Source: Wohlfahrtiimonas chitiniclastica DSM 18708
Lineage (GTDB): Bacteria; Pseudomonadota; Gammaproteobacteria; Cardiobacteriales; Wohlfahrtiimonadaceae
Length of the DNA stretch: 64,000 bases
Direction: 5' to 3'
Assembly (NCBI RefSeq): GCF_000375345.1
Contig: NZ_AQXD01000002.1
Location: 342,267 to 406,266, forward strand
Shown: positions 17,884 through 26,841 of the stretch, in pieces
How the letters are laid out: every line of letters begins with the position of its first letter
Position numbering within the stretch: position 1 is the first letter of the stretch
The notes under the pieces: model-generated
Seen by the model: only the letters and a program-made list of their open reading frames with translations
What the model was told of the DNA's origin: nothing
The model's database searches: none
Program-made: the position numbers and the translations under genes

Positions 17884-18621
17884 TTATGCCCAATCTCCTA
17901 AGAGTGCATGTAAGCTACTGATGACAGAGAGGGCGGCGGTTTCTGTGCGCAAAATTCTCGGGCCAAGGGTCACAGGATGGCAATTGTCTTGTGAGGATAA
18001 CCAGGCAAGTTCAGCCTCACTGAAACCGCCTTCAGGGCCAATGATGATGCCAAATGCATGTTCTGTCTGATGATTTTTGATCCAATGGCCAAGGGAACAT
18101 TCCGCAGTGGGCGAGAGAATTAAATATGGGCGATCTAACAATAAGGACTCAATGTTTTTAAGGGACGCAAAAGGCGTCAGCATTGGAACTTTATTTAAGC
18201 CAGATTGCTCACAAGCGCTTTCAAGAATGCCTTGCCAATGACTGAGTTTTTTCTCTTGTTTGTCGCTGTCATTGAGCTTAAAACTGCTGTGTTCACTCAT
18301 GAAGGGCGTGATACGATTGACACCAAGCTCCACTGCTTTTTGAAACACAAAGTCCATTTTATCGAACTTTGCAAAGCTTTGGATTAAATGCACATCAAAC
18401 GGTGCGCTGCGATCAATGGCAATGTGCGCATGCAGCGTCACAGTGAGGGATCGCTTGCCAATGTCGCTGATGACGGCAGGATATTCGCCGCCTTTGCCAT
18501 TGAACAGCACAAGGTGATCGCCCACTTTTTTACGCATCACACGCACGATGTGATTGAATTGTGGGTCTTTAAGTTCAACGGTTGCGTGAGGTGCTAGCGG
18601 TTCTTGAGTATAAATGCGCAT
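17884..18621 (-). CDS. rsmE: 16S rRNA uridine-1498 N3-methyltransferase RsmE
   Basis: RsmE is a SPOUT methyltransferase acting on U1498 of 16S rRNA. The 245-residue protein has an N-terminal PUA-like part (HIVRVMRKKVGDHLVLFNGKGGEY). The knotted domain is seen in KFDKMDFVFQKAVELGVNRITPF, GIIIGPEGGFSEAEL and LGPRILRTETAALSVIS, which form the SAM pocket. It starts three bases after the stop of the lpxL-like gene, so it belongs to the same leftward transcript. Confidence 0.96.
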   Translation of the reverse strand: MRIYTQEPLAPHATVELKDPQFNHIVRVMRKKVGDHLVLFNGKGGEYPAVISDIGKRSLTVTLHAHIAIDRSAPFDVHLIQSFAKFDKMDFVFQKAVELGVNRITPFMSEHSSFKLNDSDKQEKKLSHWQGILESACEQSGLNKVPMLTPFASLKNIESLLLDRPYLILSPTAECSLGHWIKNHQTEHAFGIIIGPEGGFSEAELAWLSSQDNCHPVTLGPRILRTETAALSVISSLHALLGDWA

Positions 18622-18624
18622 GAA

Positions 18625-19542
18625 TTAATCCAAATGCTGATAACGGTCAGGTTCGCCCTCGGGGGCAGTTTTAAAGCGTTTATACGTCCACAAATATTGT
18701 TCAGGGGCTTTGCGGATCTCTGTTTCAATGGCGTGATTGAGCGCAGTGACGGAGGTCAATGTATCCGGATCACGCAATTGATCATCAATTTTAATGAGCT
18801 CAATGGTGAACGTGCCCGTGGCTAAATCGCGTTTTGAGGCCACAATGTAGGCCGGAATGTCAAAGCGATTGGCCAACCGAGAAACAAGCCCCATCGTATT
18901 GGTGGGCAGATTAAAAAATGGTGCAAAAATGCCTTCGCCATGCCCGGGATCTTGATCCGGTAAAATGCCAACGCTGCGCCCATTTTTCATGGCTTTCATC
19001 ATGTCGCGAATGCCTTGCGTGGTGGTGGACACAAGCACTGCACCATTTTTTCCGCGCCCTTCGATGATGATGGGATCAATGTACAGGCGGCTCGGGCGAT
19101 AAAGTGTCGCTAAAGGATACAAGGATGAGGCATATAAGCCACTCAATTCCCATGAGCCAAAGTGCGGCGTGATGAAGATCATCTGCGGATAACGCGCTTG
19201 ATCCTCGGTAAATTCAGGCGGCACAGTGATGTTGGTCACCGATTGCAAAATCTTCTCATAAGGATTGAGCCACATAAAACTCATCTCAAAGAGGGTGGCT
19301 GAGTTGTGGCGAAGCGTCTCTTTGAGTAATTTTTGGCGTTCGGCATCTGACAATTCAGGGAATGCTAATTGTAGATTACGCGCAGCGATTTTACGCGTTT
19401 GATTCGGGATGTGATAAAGCCCAAAGGCAATGAGGTCAGAGAGTCGATACAGGCTTTTGAGCGAAAAGCGCGCAAAGAACCGCAGCAAAGCGGTGATCAC
19501 TTTTGCACGAATGCGGCGGCGTAAAGGTATCGAATCGCTCAT
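18625..19542 (-). CDS. Second lipid A acyltransferase-like protein (LpxL/LpxM family)
   Basis: This 305-residue protein is the second LpxL/LpxM family member in the window. The acyltransferase motif HX4E is H127-FGSW-E132, the same positions as in the copy at 5223-6125. Other family blocks are SVGILPDQDPGHGEGIFAPFF and PEQYLWTYKRFKTAPEGEPDRY. It is expected at the inner membrane, transferring an acyl chain from ACP to the lipid A precursor or to a related lipid. It sits between mlaA and rsmE. Which of the two copies adds the first and which the second secondary chain cannot be decided here. Confidence 0.87.
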   Translation of the reverse strand: MSDSIPLRRRIRAKVITALLRFFARFSLKSLYRLSDLIAFGLYHIPNQTRKIAARNLQLAFPELSDAERQKLLKETLRHNSATLFEMSFMWLNPYEKILQSVTNITVPPEFTEDQARYPQMIFITPHFGSWELSGLYASSLYPLATLYRPSRLYIDPIIIEGRGKNGAVLVSTTTQGIRDMMKAMKNGRSVGILPDQDPGHGEGIFAPFFNLPTNTMGLVSRLANRFDIPAYIVASKRDLATGTFTIELIKIDDQLRDPDTLTSVTALNHAIETEIRKAPEQYLWTYKRFKTAPEGEPDRYQHLD

Positions 19543-19544
19543 GA

Positions 19545-20297
19545 TTATTGCTCAGCGTTTTGACGGGCGATGTCCGCGATGGAAAACTCCTCGTCATCAT
19601 CGTCATAGGATTTTTCAGGAATGTCGATGCCTGCTTTACGCAATTGATTGTTGCGGTATTGTAAAACGGCTTCGCGCTGGAATGTGTAGTTATCGAGCGA
19701 GATCTTCTTAGAGATGTTATCGGCTGATAGTAATTCAGAGCGCGCATTGACGGCATCAACGGCTGCAAGTGCCACTTCCGTTTTAAAGTCAATGAAGTAG
19801 CCTTTTGGATTGGTGGCAAAGACATCGACCCCAAAACCCACTTGATCACGCATGGTGCGTGGTGGCAAGAATGGCAAGAGGAAATAGTTGGTGTCTTTCC
19901 AGCCATAATAGGCAAGCGTCATCCCAAAATCCGCTTGTTGATACTCTGGCAATTTAAAGGTGTGAGTCAGATCAATGAGTCCTGCCAGCCCAAAGGTGCT
20001 GTTAAAGACAAAGCGATGCATCGATTCTAGCGCGGCTACAGGTTTGCCTTGCAAGAGGTTATTGACGACGTTGCGCGGTTCAGTGATGTTGTTAAAGGCG
20101 TTTGAAACCCCTTCACGCATGAGCCCTGGGGTGATTGCACGGTAACCCGTTGCCACAGGTTTTAATAAAACTTCATCCACCGTGGTGTTGAATGCGTACA
20201 CTTTACGGTTATAGCTTTCATAAGGGTCAGCTGGATTGCTGCCTGCACAACCTGCGAGGATCAAAGTACCAAGAAGAAGCGTTGTTAATTTAGTCAT
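19545..20297 (-). CDS. mlaA: Outer-membrane lipid asymmetry lipoprotein MlaA (VacJ)
   Basis: MlaA removes mislocalised phospholipids from the outer leaflet of the outer membrane and hands them to MlaC. The 250-residue precursor has a lipoprotein signal ending LILAGCAGS (Cys17). The family blocks DPYESYNRKVYAFNTTVDEVLLKPVATGY, NAFNNITEPRNVVNNLLQGK and FLLPFLPPRTMRDQVG follow. The mlaBCDEF genes are not here. Its neighbours are a yadGH-like exporter upstream and an lpxL-like gene downstream, so this stretch is devoted to the envelope. Confidence 0.95.
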   Translation of the reverse strand: MTKLTTLLLGTLILAGCAGSNPADPYESYNRKVYAFNTTVDEVLLKPVATGYRAITPGLMREGVSNAFNNITEPRNVVNNLLQGKPVAALESMHRFVFNSTFGLAGLIDLTHTFKLPEYQQADFGMTLAYYGWKDTNYFLLPFLPPRTMRDQVGFGVDVFATNPKGYFIDFKTEVALAAVDAVNARSELLSADNISKKISLDNYTFQREAVLQYRNNQLRKAGIDIPEKSYDDDDEEFSIADIARQNAEQ

Positions 20298-20328
20298 GGG
20301 ATGCTCAAAATAAAGTTTTTAGAAATTT

Positions 20329-21102
20329 TTAGTATTTTAACCCAGTCCCGCGATTCATCAAATGATTCGCCGCTGCAAACAATACCACCAATAATAGGCT
20401 CAGTAAGCCTAAAGTCCAACCAATGTGAATGTCAGAGATGCCAAGCATGCTGTAACGAAAACCATTGACCATGTATAAAATCGGATTGAAATAGGAGAGT
20501 TTTTCCCAAAACGGTGGCAACAATGTCACGGAATAGAAAATACCGCCTAAATAGGTGAGGGGCGTTAAGACAAACGTTGGCACAATGGAGATGTCATCAA
20601 ATGAATTGGCGAACACTGCATTGATAAAGCCCGCTAAAGCAAAGACAGCAGAGGTCAATAAAAAGACCGTGATCGTCAATACAAAGTGCTGAATGGAGAT
20701 CGGTGTGAAAAAGAGTGTAACAATCGTCACAATGATGCCCACAAATACACCGCGTGCGATGCCGCCTGCCACATAGCCAGAAATGATGAGCAAATTAGAC
20801 ACAGGTGAGACTTGCAACTCTTCCACATAATGTTGGAATTTTGCCCCAAAGAAGGAGGAGACCACATTCGCATAGCTGTTATTGATGACGGTGAGCATGA
20901 TTAAGCCCGGCGCAATGTATTCAATGTAGCTAAAGCCGCCCATGTCGCCAATTTTTCCACCAATGATTTTCCCAAAAATCACAAAGTATAAAGCTGTGGT
21001 GATGGCAGGCGGTAATAAAGTTTGTGGCCAAATGCGCACAAAGCGTAAAATCTCTTTGATGAGAATGGTTTGGAAGGCAATCCAATTGACATGTTTATTC
21101 AT
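20329..21102 (-). CDS. ABC-2 type transporter permease (YadH-like)
   Basis: This 257-residue integral membrane protein is the permease half of an ABC-2 exporter and resembles YadH of E. coli in length and in the opening IAFQTILIKEILRFVRIWPQTLLPPAI. About six hydrophobic segments are visible. I choose the ATG at 21102 because GAGGA lies just before it; an ATG at 21114 adds four residues. It overlaps the ATPase gene by eight bases. The exported substrate is unknown for the family. Confidence 0.9.
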   Translation of the reverse strand: MNKHVNWIAFQTILIKEILRFVRIWPQTLLPPAITTALYFVIFGKIIGGKIGDMGGFSYIEYIAPGLIMLTVINNSYANVVSSFFGAKFQHYVEELQVSPVSNLLIISGYVAGGIARGVFVGIIVTIVTLFFTPISIQHFVLTITVFLLTSAVFALAGFINAVFANSFDDISIVPTFVLTPLTYLGGIFYSVTLLPPFWEKLSYFNPILYMVNGFRYSMLGISDIHIGWTLGLLSLLLVVLFAAANHLMNRGTGLKY

Positions 21103-22045
21103 GGCTGTCCTCATGGTTTCCCGTCAGTTTGATGAAAAGCTCCTCTAAGCGATTGGCACGGTTACGCAATGTTTCCACTTGAATGTTTTGTGCATTCAAT
21201 GTGTTGAACACCTCGCTAATGGTATGGGGCTTGGTGATTTCAGCCTCTAAGGTCATCTCATTGATGAGACGAAAGTCAATGCCCGGTGCTGCTTTTGGCA
21301 CTTCGTTTAACGGTGCATGTAAGCTCAGCACAAAGGCTTCCGATTGAAGCTGGCGCAAGAGATGATCCATCGAGCAATGTTCGATGATCTCGCCATGGCT
21401 GATGATGGCGATATTTTTACAGAGCAATTCTGCCTCTTCTAGATAATGCGTCGTTAAAATGATCGTGGTGCCAGTTGCATTGATCTCTTGAAGAAGCTCC
21501 CACGTTTGGCGGCGAATCTCAATGTCTACGCCCGCTGTCGGTTCATCTAAAATCAACAGCTTTGGCTCATGCATCAAAGCACGCGCGATCAATAAGCGGC
21601 GCTTCATCCCACCGGATAAATTGCGCGCCATCACGCGGGCTTTATCGGAAAGGTTTAACAGCTTGAGATATTTTGCGGCGCGCGCTTTGGCAATTTTGCG
21701 TGGCACGCCAAAGTAACCAGCTTGATTGACAAGGATGTCCTCACACAATTCAAACTGATTGAAGTTAAACTCTTGTGGCACTAGACCCACTAAGGATTTT
21801 GCGGCGCGCATCTCTTTTTTATGGTCATGGCCAAAAATCTCCACTTGACCACTCGATGCATCGAGTAAACCTGTGATGATGCTGATGGTGGTGGATTTGC
21901 CAGCACCATTAGGACCAAGCAAGGCGAAAAAGTCGCCTTGTGCCACGGTCAAATCGATGCCTTTTAATGCCACTTTGCCATTGTGATAGGTTTTTGCTAA
22001 TCCACGAATGGCAAGGGCCGGTTGCTTTGCATTAATCTCTGTCAT
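21095..22045 (-). CDS. ABC transporter ATP-binding protein (YadG-like)
   Basis: This 316-residue ATPase pairs with the permease downstream. Walker A is GPNGAGKST, the signature is NLSGGMKRRLLIARAL, Walker B is LLILDEPTAGVD, and the H-loop lies in LTTHYLEEAE. The C-terminal extension of about 90 residues matches DrrA/CcmA-type exporters. The open frame extends to 22354, but the upstream part lies within rluB and encodes its shadow. The ATG at 22045 overlaps the rluB stop by 14 bases and is followed at once by recognisable ABC sequence. Confidence 0.92.
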   Translation of the reverse strand: MTEINAKQPALAIRGLAKTYHNGKVALKGIDLTVAQGDFFALLGPNGAGKSTTISIITGLLDASSGQVEIFGHDHKKEMRAAKSLVGLVPQEFNFNQFELCEDILVNQAGYFGVPRKIAKARAAKYLKLLNLSDKARVMARNLSGGMKRRLLIARALMHEPKLLILDEPTAGVDIEIRRQTWELLQEINATGTTIILTTHYLEEAELLCKNIAIISHGEIIEHCSMDHLLRQLQSEAFVLSLHAPLNEVPKAAPGIDFRLINEMTLEAEITKPHTISEVFNTLNAQNIQVETLRNRANRLEELFIKLTGNHEDSHE

Positions 22046-23072
22046 ATCTACGATTATTTGATTGATTAGAAGCGCGAGCAGGGCGGGCTGAGCGGCTGCT
22101 GTCGCTACGTTTTGCGCCATCAAAGCGCTTTGCATCCCCAAAGGATGGGCGTGATGAACGCTCGTTGCGTTCAGTGCGCGGTGCGCGTTCACTTCTGTCT
22201 GTGCGCGCTGAGCGATCGGTGCGTTCCCCGCGTGATTTGCGATCTCCCATTGGGCGATCGGGGGCAAATTTACGGTTGGGTTTAGCACGATACGCGCCGC
22301 GTTTATTTTCAGGGGCAACGTAGAAGTTTTCCATTCTAAATTGCATGCCTGCATCTTCTAATAAGGCTTTGGTGTCATCGATCTCTAAGTCAATGGAGTG
22401 ACCGGCACGCAATGATTTTGGCAAAGTAAAACTGCCATAGCGCACGCGAATCAAGCGAGACACGGTTAAGCCTTGAGATTCCCATAAGCGGCGAACTTCA
22501 CGGTTTTTACCGCCTTTTAAAATGACGTGATACCAAATGTTTGCGCCTTCACCGCCAGAGTAGAGAATGTCATCAAATTTAGAGAGGCCATCTTCAAATT
22601 CCACACCGTTTTTCATGTTTGTCACCATCTCTTCTGTTAAGGTGCCAAGCACGCGAACGGCATATTCACGCTCAATTTCGCTTGAGGGATGCATCATTTT
22701 GTTGGCCAATTCGCCATCATTGGTGAGGAGCAATAAGCCTTGTGTATTGATGTCTAAACGGCCAATGGAGATCCAACGACCATTTTTGATGGGCGGCAAG
22801 CTGTCAAACACTGTGCGGCGGCCATCAGGATCATTGCGCGTCGTTACTTCGCCCACAGGTTTATTGTAAGCGATGATACGGCGCACGAATGGGGAATCAT
22901 CCAATTTTATCGGCTGACCATCCACAAGGATCTTCTCTGAACCATCGACGGTGGTGCCAAGGGCGGCCACTTTATCATTGACACTGATTCTGCCTTCGCG
23001 AATCCAATCCTCCATGGTGCGGCGCGAGCCTAAACCAAGATTTGCCAATACTTTTTGTAAACGTTCGCTCAT
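22032..23072 (-). CDS. rluB: 23S rRNA pseudouridine synthase RluB-like
   Basis: RluB converts U2605 of 23S rRNA into pseudouridine. The 346-residue protein has an N-terminal S4 RNA-binding domain (RLQKVLANLGLGSRRTMEDWIREGRISVN). The catalytic domain carries the nucleophilic aspartate in GRLDINTQGLLLLTNDGELA, and the KGGKNREVRRLWESQGLTVSRLIRVRYG block closes it. The last 80 or so residues are a basic, disordered Arg/Ser/Asp-rich tail with repeated RTDRS/RSER units. Such tails are common in RluB, and this favours RluB over RluE. It is the first gene of the long leftward run. Confidence 0.9.
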   Translation of the reverse strand: MSERLQKVLANLGLGSRRTMEDWIREGRISVNDKVAALGTTVDGSEKILVDGQPIKLDDSPFVRRIIAYNKPVGEVTTRNDPDGRRTVFDSLPPIKNGRWISIGRLDINTQGLLLLTNDGELANKMMHPSSEIEREYAVRVLGTLTEEMVTNMKNGVEFEDGLSKFDDILYSGGEGANIWYHVILKGGKNREVRRLWESQGLTVSRLIRVRYGSFTLPKSLRAGHSIDLEIDDTKALLEDAGMQFRMENFYVAPENKRGAYRAKPNRKFAPDRPMGDRKSRGERTDRSARTDRSERAPRTERNERSSRPSFGDAKRFDGAKRSDSSRSARPARASNQSNNRRYDRD

Positions 23073-23147
23073 AGTTCTTCCGATAAAATGTGATAGAAAA
23101 AGGTCTATATTCTACCGAAAAAACTGCCTAAAGCCTATTGCATTTAT

Positions 23148-24539
23148 TTAATCTTCCACAAGTGGTAAGCGAATGGTGACAATTAAGCCATCGACTGTGC
23201 CATTTTCAAAGGAGATTGATCCATTGTGATGTTTGATGATCTCGTTTGTAATCGTGAGCCCTAAGCCATAGCCGCCATCTTTTTTATTGCGGGCGCTGTC
23301 CACGCGATAAAACGGTTTGGTTAAAAATGGAATGTGCTCTTCAGGCACGCCATTGCCATGATCTTTCACCTCAATGATGGCCTCATTGGTGGCAGGATCA
23401 AGTTTTAAAGTCACCATGATTTTTGTGTAAGGCTTGGTGTGAAAGAGGGCATTGCGAATGATGTTTTCAATCGCACGCTCTAATTTTAAGAAATCACCGC
23501 GCACCACCATGTGATTGTCAAAATCAAGGTCAAACTCGATGCCTTTATTTTGTTTTGAGAATTCAAAGGCGGCATCATCAATCAACGATTCAAGCATCGC
23601 GGTTAAATAAACCTCTTCGCCTGTATCAATCAGGGAAAGCTGATGGTTTTGCAATGGGCGCAAATAGTTTAGGATCTCATCGATCAATTCATTAAGGCGT
23701 GAGCCTTCATTTTCGATGCGATCAAGCAGCTCTTTATAATCGTATTTATGAAATTGGCGCTCTTTGAGTAAATTGATGGCCAATTTTTGGCGGGCAAGGG
23801 GTGATCTGAGCTCATGGGCAATGTCTGAGATCATCTCTTGCTGTGATTTTTGTAATTTAGAGAGATTTTGCACCATGATGTTGAAGTTTTGGCACAACTC
23901 ACGAATCTCAGGTGTGGCAATTTGAATGCTCTCAGGGGCAATTTGCTGCAGATTGCCTTTACCCACTTGTTGGGAAGCGCGGATCATTTCAGCCACAGGC
24001 AGTAAAAAACGGCGCGCCCAAAAGAAGGTGAAAAAGAGAATGAAGAAAAAGATCGGAATGCCACGGATCACAAAGCCCTCAAAGGAGAGGCCAAAGTAAA
24101 GCATAGAGTGGCTCGGATTTTTCACTTCAATCAAATAGAGATTGTCATTTTGATCGGTGAAGTAAAAGAGCTGATTCTGTTTAATGGCGCTCATTTGAAA
24201 CAGCTCTGTGTGGGTGGTTAAAATGTTTTTGTCAGGCGTAATCGGGCCTAAAAGGTGCAGAGAAATGTATTGATCATACTTTTTCGCCAGCGCCTCCACT
24301 CGATACACAGGATTGCCATCTGTGCCATAATTGCCCGCAATCACGAGCTCAGAGAGCACAGGAATGACCTCTTGATGATAAATGGTTTTCCATTCATCAT
24401 TGTATTGATCAGAGATGTAAATGTAGGCGAGCTGAACGCTCAGTACAATGATGCTGTAGACTAAAACCACAGATAACCATGCTCTGAATAAGAAGCTTTT
24501 ATAAAACTCCTTAAAGCCCGAAAATTTCTGCTTAAACAC
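23148..24539 (-). CDS. Sensor histidine kinase (CpxA-like)
   Basis: This 463-residue inner-membrane kinase has two membrane segments (about 20-42 and 155-175) around a periplasmic sensor of roughly 110 residues. A HAMP-like linker follows, and the H-box SDIAHELRSPLARQKL has the phospho-accepting histidine at H242. The N-box is ENIIRNALFHT and the ATP lid contains DHGNGVPEEH and GGYGLGLTI. The H-box resembles CpxA. The periplasmic domain does not look strongly conserved by eye, so the signal is unknown. Its start overlaps the end of the response regulator gene by eight bases. Confidence 0.85.
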   Translation of the reverse strand: MFKQKFSGFKEFYKSFLFRAWLSVVLVYSIIVLSVQLAYIYISDQYNDEWKTIYHQEVIPVLSELVIAGNYGTDGNPVYRVEALAKKYDQYISLHLLGPITPDKNILTTHTELFQMSAIKQNQLFYFTDQNDNLYLIEVKNPSHSMLYFGLSFEGFVIRGIPIFFFILFFTFFWARRFLLPVAEMIRASQQVGKGNLQQIAPESIQIATPEIRELCQNFNIMVQNLSKLQKSQQEMISDIAHELRSPLARQKLAINLLKERQFHKYDYKELLDRIENEGSRLNELIDEILNYLRPLQNHQLSLIDTGEEVYLTAMLESLIDDAAFEFSKQNKGIEFDLDFDNHMVVRGDFLKLERAIENIIRNALFHTKPYTKIMVTLKLDPATNEAIIEVKDHGNGVPEEHIPFLTKPFYRVDSARNKKDGGYGLGLTITNEIIKHHNGSISFENGTVDGLIVTIRLPLVED

Positions 24540-25212
24540 TTAACTGATAGCCTCGACCGCGAACACTTTTAATTTCCACATCGTGTTCAATGATTTTTTT
24601 ACGAATGTTTGAAATGTGCACATCTAAACTGCGGTTAAACGGTGGCAATTTTTTGTGCATCGCTTGCATAGAAATTGTATCTTTTGGCACAACTGCGCCC
24701 GGATTTTCTGCAAGCACCACGAGAATTTCATACTCGATGCCTGTTAAATCAATCGGTTGCTGATTGATGTAGAAAATGCGCTTTTGTTTGTCCCAATGAA
24801 TTTTTTCTTTCTCAAAACTCTCAACGCCTTGGGTGGCATTTTGCTGAGCGCGGCGCAAAATGGCTTTGATGCGTGCAAGCAATTCACGGGGCTCTGGGGG
24901 TTTTGAGATGTAATCATCGGCGCCTAATTCTAAACCTAAAATGCGGTCAATGGGTTCAGATTTAGCCGTGAGCATGATCACCGGTAAGTTCGGATAGGTT
25001 TGGCGTAATTGCTTGAGCGTTTCAATGCCATCTAGGTTTGGCATCATCACGTCGAGTAAGCAAACATCGAAAGATGAAGTTTGTGCAATTGCGAGAGCAT
25101 CAAAGCCATCGTTGGCCACGACAACTTCTAAACCTTCACCGGATAAGTAAGTGGATAAAAGCTCAGAAAAGTCTATATCATCGTCGACGAGTAATAATTT
25201 TTTATTATTCAC
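24532..25212 (-). CDS. OmpR-family response regulator (CpxR-like)
   Basis: This 226-residue regulator has a receiver domain with acidic pocket D10-D12, phosphorylation site D54 in CLLDVMMPNLDG, T82 and K104. A C-terminal winged helix of OmpR type follows (GIEYEILVVLAENPG, RSLDVHISNIRKKI, SVRGRGYQL). It is encoded with the downstream kinase and should be phosphorylated by it. The start codon is GTG at 25212. The region above it (25213-25383) is divergent with rpoN and should hold both promoters. The relation to CpxR is by resemblance and kinase type only. Confidence 0.88.
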   Translation of the reverse strand: MNNKKLLLVDDDIDFSELLSTYLSGEGLEVVVANDGFDALAIAQTSSFDVCLLDVMMPNLDGIETLKQLRQTYPNLPVIMLTAKSEPIDRILGLELGADDYISKPPEPRELLARIKAILRRAQQNATQGVESFEKEKIHWDKQKRIFYINQQPIDLTGIEYEILVVLAENPGAVVPKDTISMQAMHKKLPPFNRSLDVHISNIRKKIIEHDVEIKSVRGRGYQLSV

Positions 25213-25383
25213 ACTGCAATCCTATAAATCACAAAAAGGTTAAACAAAAGTATAAGCAAGGATAATATAAAGTATTTATTAACACTTCACTATACAATAA
25301 TATCTAGGGGAGCTGTACCTAAATTCGCATCATGTTGATAGATTCAATCGATAAAAAACGTTTTATGATAAGCTTTGATAGAT

Positions 25384-26841
25384 ATGAAAATCCGCTCTAG
25401 TATAGTACAAAAACAGACGCAAGCCATTGTATTGACACAGTCAATGCAGAATGCTTTGAAAATTTTACAATGCTCTCAATTAGAATTGGCGCATGAGGTG
25501 GAGGCGTTTTTGACCGAAAATATGATGCTAGAACAAGATGTTAATTCAGAGGCTGAAATGGATGATGCCGCCCTTGTGCAGGGTCATCTTGGCGTAAAAA
25601 ATGAGCAAAATAATTTAACAAATGACTCAAGCATGCATCACTCGGTGGAGCTAGATCAGCTCATTCCCACAGAAATGATTGATGAATGGGCAGAATATGA
25701 GGATCACCCTTTATTAGATCATTCAGAACATGAAACGTTTGATCATGATGCGGCTGAACTCTCTTTAGCAGAGCATTTGTGGCAGCAATTGCAATTGCTG
25801 CCTTTATCAGAGACGGATCGTTGGCTTGGGCTTATCTTGATCGATGCCTTAGATGACAATGGTTATTGCACAGAACCGCTTGAAAATATTTTGGCAGAAG
25901 TGAATGTCGCGCGCCCAGATTTAGACATCACAGTGGCTGAGCTTAAAGTGATGCTTCATCATCTTCAGCAGTGTGATCCGCCCGGCATTGGGGCACAATC
26001 TTTAGAAGAATCCTTGATTGCGCAAATTCGCCATTTGCACCCCGCGCCGACATGGGCTGAGATGGCGATTGATGTGTTGCGCTATCATTCAAAATGGTTA
26101 TTGCAGCATGATTTAAAACGCATTGCCCGAACGTATGCATGCACAGAAGCGGATGTGATCACCATGCTTGAAGGATTTAAGGGTTTAAATCCTTATCCGG
26201 CTGCGGCGTATCGCACCGATGCCATTGAAACGGTATTGCCAGACATCATCGTGACGCAAAAGCACGCGGAACTTGAGGTGACATTAAACGAGGAAGTGCT
26301 GCCAAAGCTTCGGATCAATCGGCAATATGCGCGCTTAGCACAGCAAGCGAAAATTGCCCAGCGTGATTTGTTGCGTGGTCAATTGACGGAGGCACGTTTT
26401 TTCTTAAAGAGTTTAGAGGATCGCTTTGATACGCTACTTAAAGTGGCAAAAGCCATCGTAACGGCGCAGGCTGATTTTTTCTTGCAAGGTGAGCGCGCGA
26501 TGAAGGCGCTGAAAATGCAAACCATTGCAGAGGCTGTTGAGCTCAATGAATCCACCATTTCACGCGCAGTTGCCGGTAAATATCTCATTTGTTCGCGGGG
26601 CACTTATCCGTTGAGCTTCTTTTTTTCCAATCAAGTGACGGATGATGAAGCGTCCGGCGTTGCCATTCGCGCCATTTTGCAAGAGTTGATTGATGGCGAG
26701 AATAAACAAAAGCCCTTGAGTGATCAAAAGTTACAAACGCTTTTAGCCGCTCGCGGGCATGAGATTTCTCGGCGCACTGTGGCAAAATATCGTGATGTGT
26801 TAGGCATCAAGAGCTCCACAGAGCGCAAACAATTGGTGTGA
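25384..26841 (+). CDS. rpoN: RNA polymerase sigma-54 factor
   Basis: RpoN directs transcription from -24/-12 promoters with AAA+ activators; in type IV pilus bacteria it often drives pilin genes. The 485-residue protein begins with the Gln/Leu-rich region I (QKQTQAIVLTQSMQNALKILQCSQLEL). It has an acidic region II, a core-binding domain and the RpoN box SRRTVAKYRD (462-471) near the end. I use the ATG at 25384; the frame opens with a TTG nine bases earlier. Its usual partners lptB, hpf and ptsN are not next to it. It runs convergent into plsY with no gap. Confidence 0.96.
   Translation: MKIRSSIVQKQTQAIVLTQSMQNALKILQCSQLELAHEVEAFLTENMMLEQDVNSEAEMDDAALVQGHLGVKNEQNNLTNDSSMHHSVELDQLIPTEMIDEWAEYEDHPLLDHSEHETFDHDAAELSLAEHLWQQLQLLPLSETDRWLGLILIDALDDNGYCTEPLENILAEVNVARPDLDITVAELKVMLHHLQQCDPPGIGAQSLEESLIAQIRHLHPAPTWAEMAIDVLRYHSKWLLQHDLKRIARTYACTEADVITMLEGFKGLNPYPAAAYRTDAIETVLPDIIVTQKHAELEVTLNEEVLPKLRINRQYARLAQQAKIAQRDLLRGQLTEARFFLKSLEDRFDTLLKVAKAIVTAQADFFLQGERAMKALKMQTIAEAVELNESTISRAVAGKYLICSRGTYPLSFFFSNQVTDDEASGVAIRAILQELIDGENKQKPLSDQKLQTLLAARGHEISRRTVAKYRDVLGIKSSTERKQLV

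Noticed and set aside
22046..22354. Extended N-terminus of the YadG-like ATPase
   Set aside because: The extension is the shadow of the RluB tail in another frame; ABC sequence begins just after 22045.
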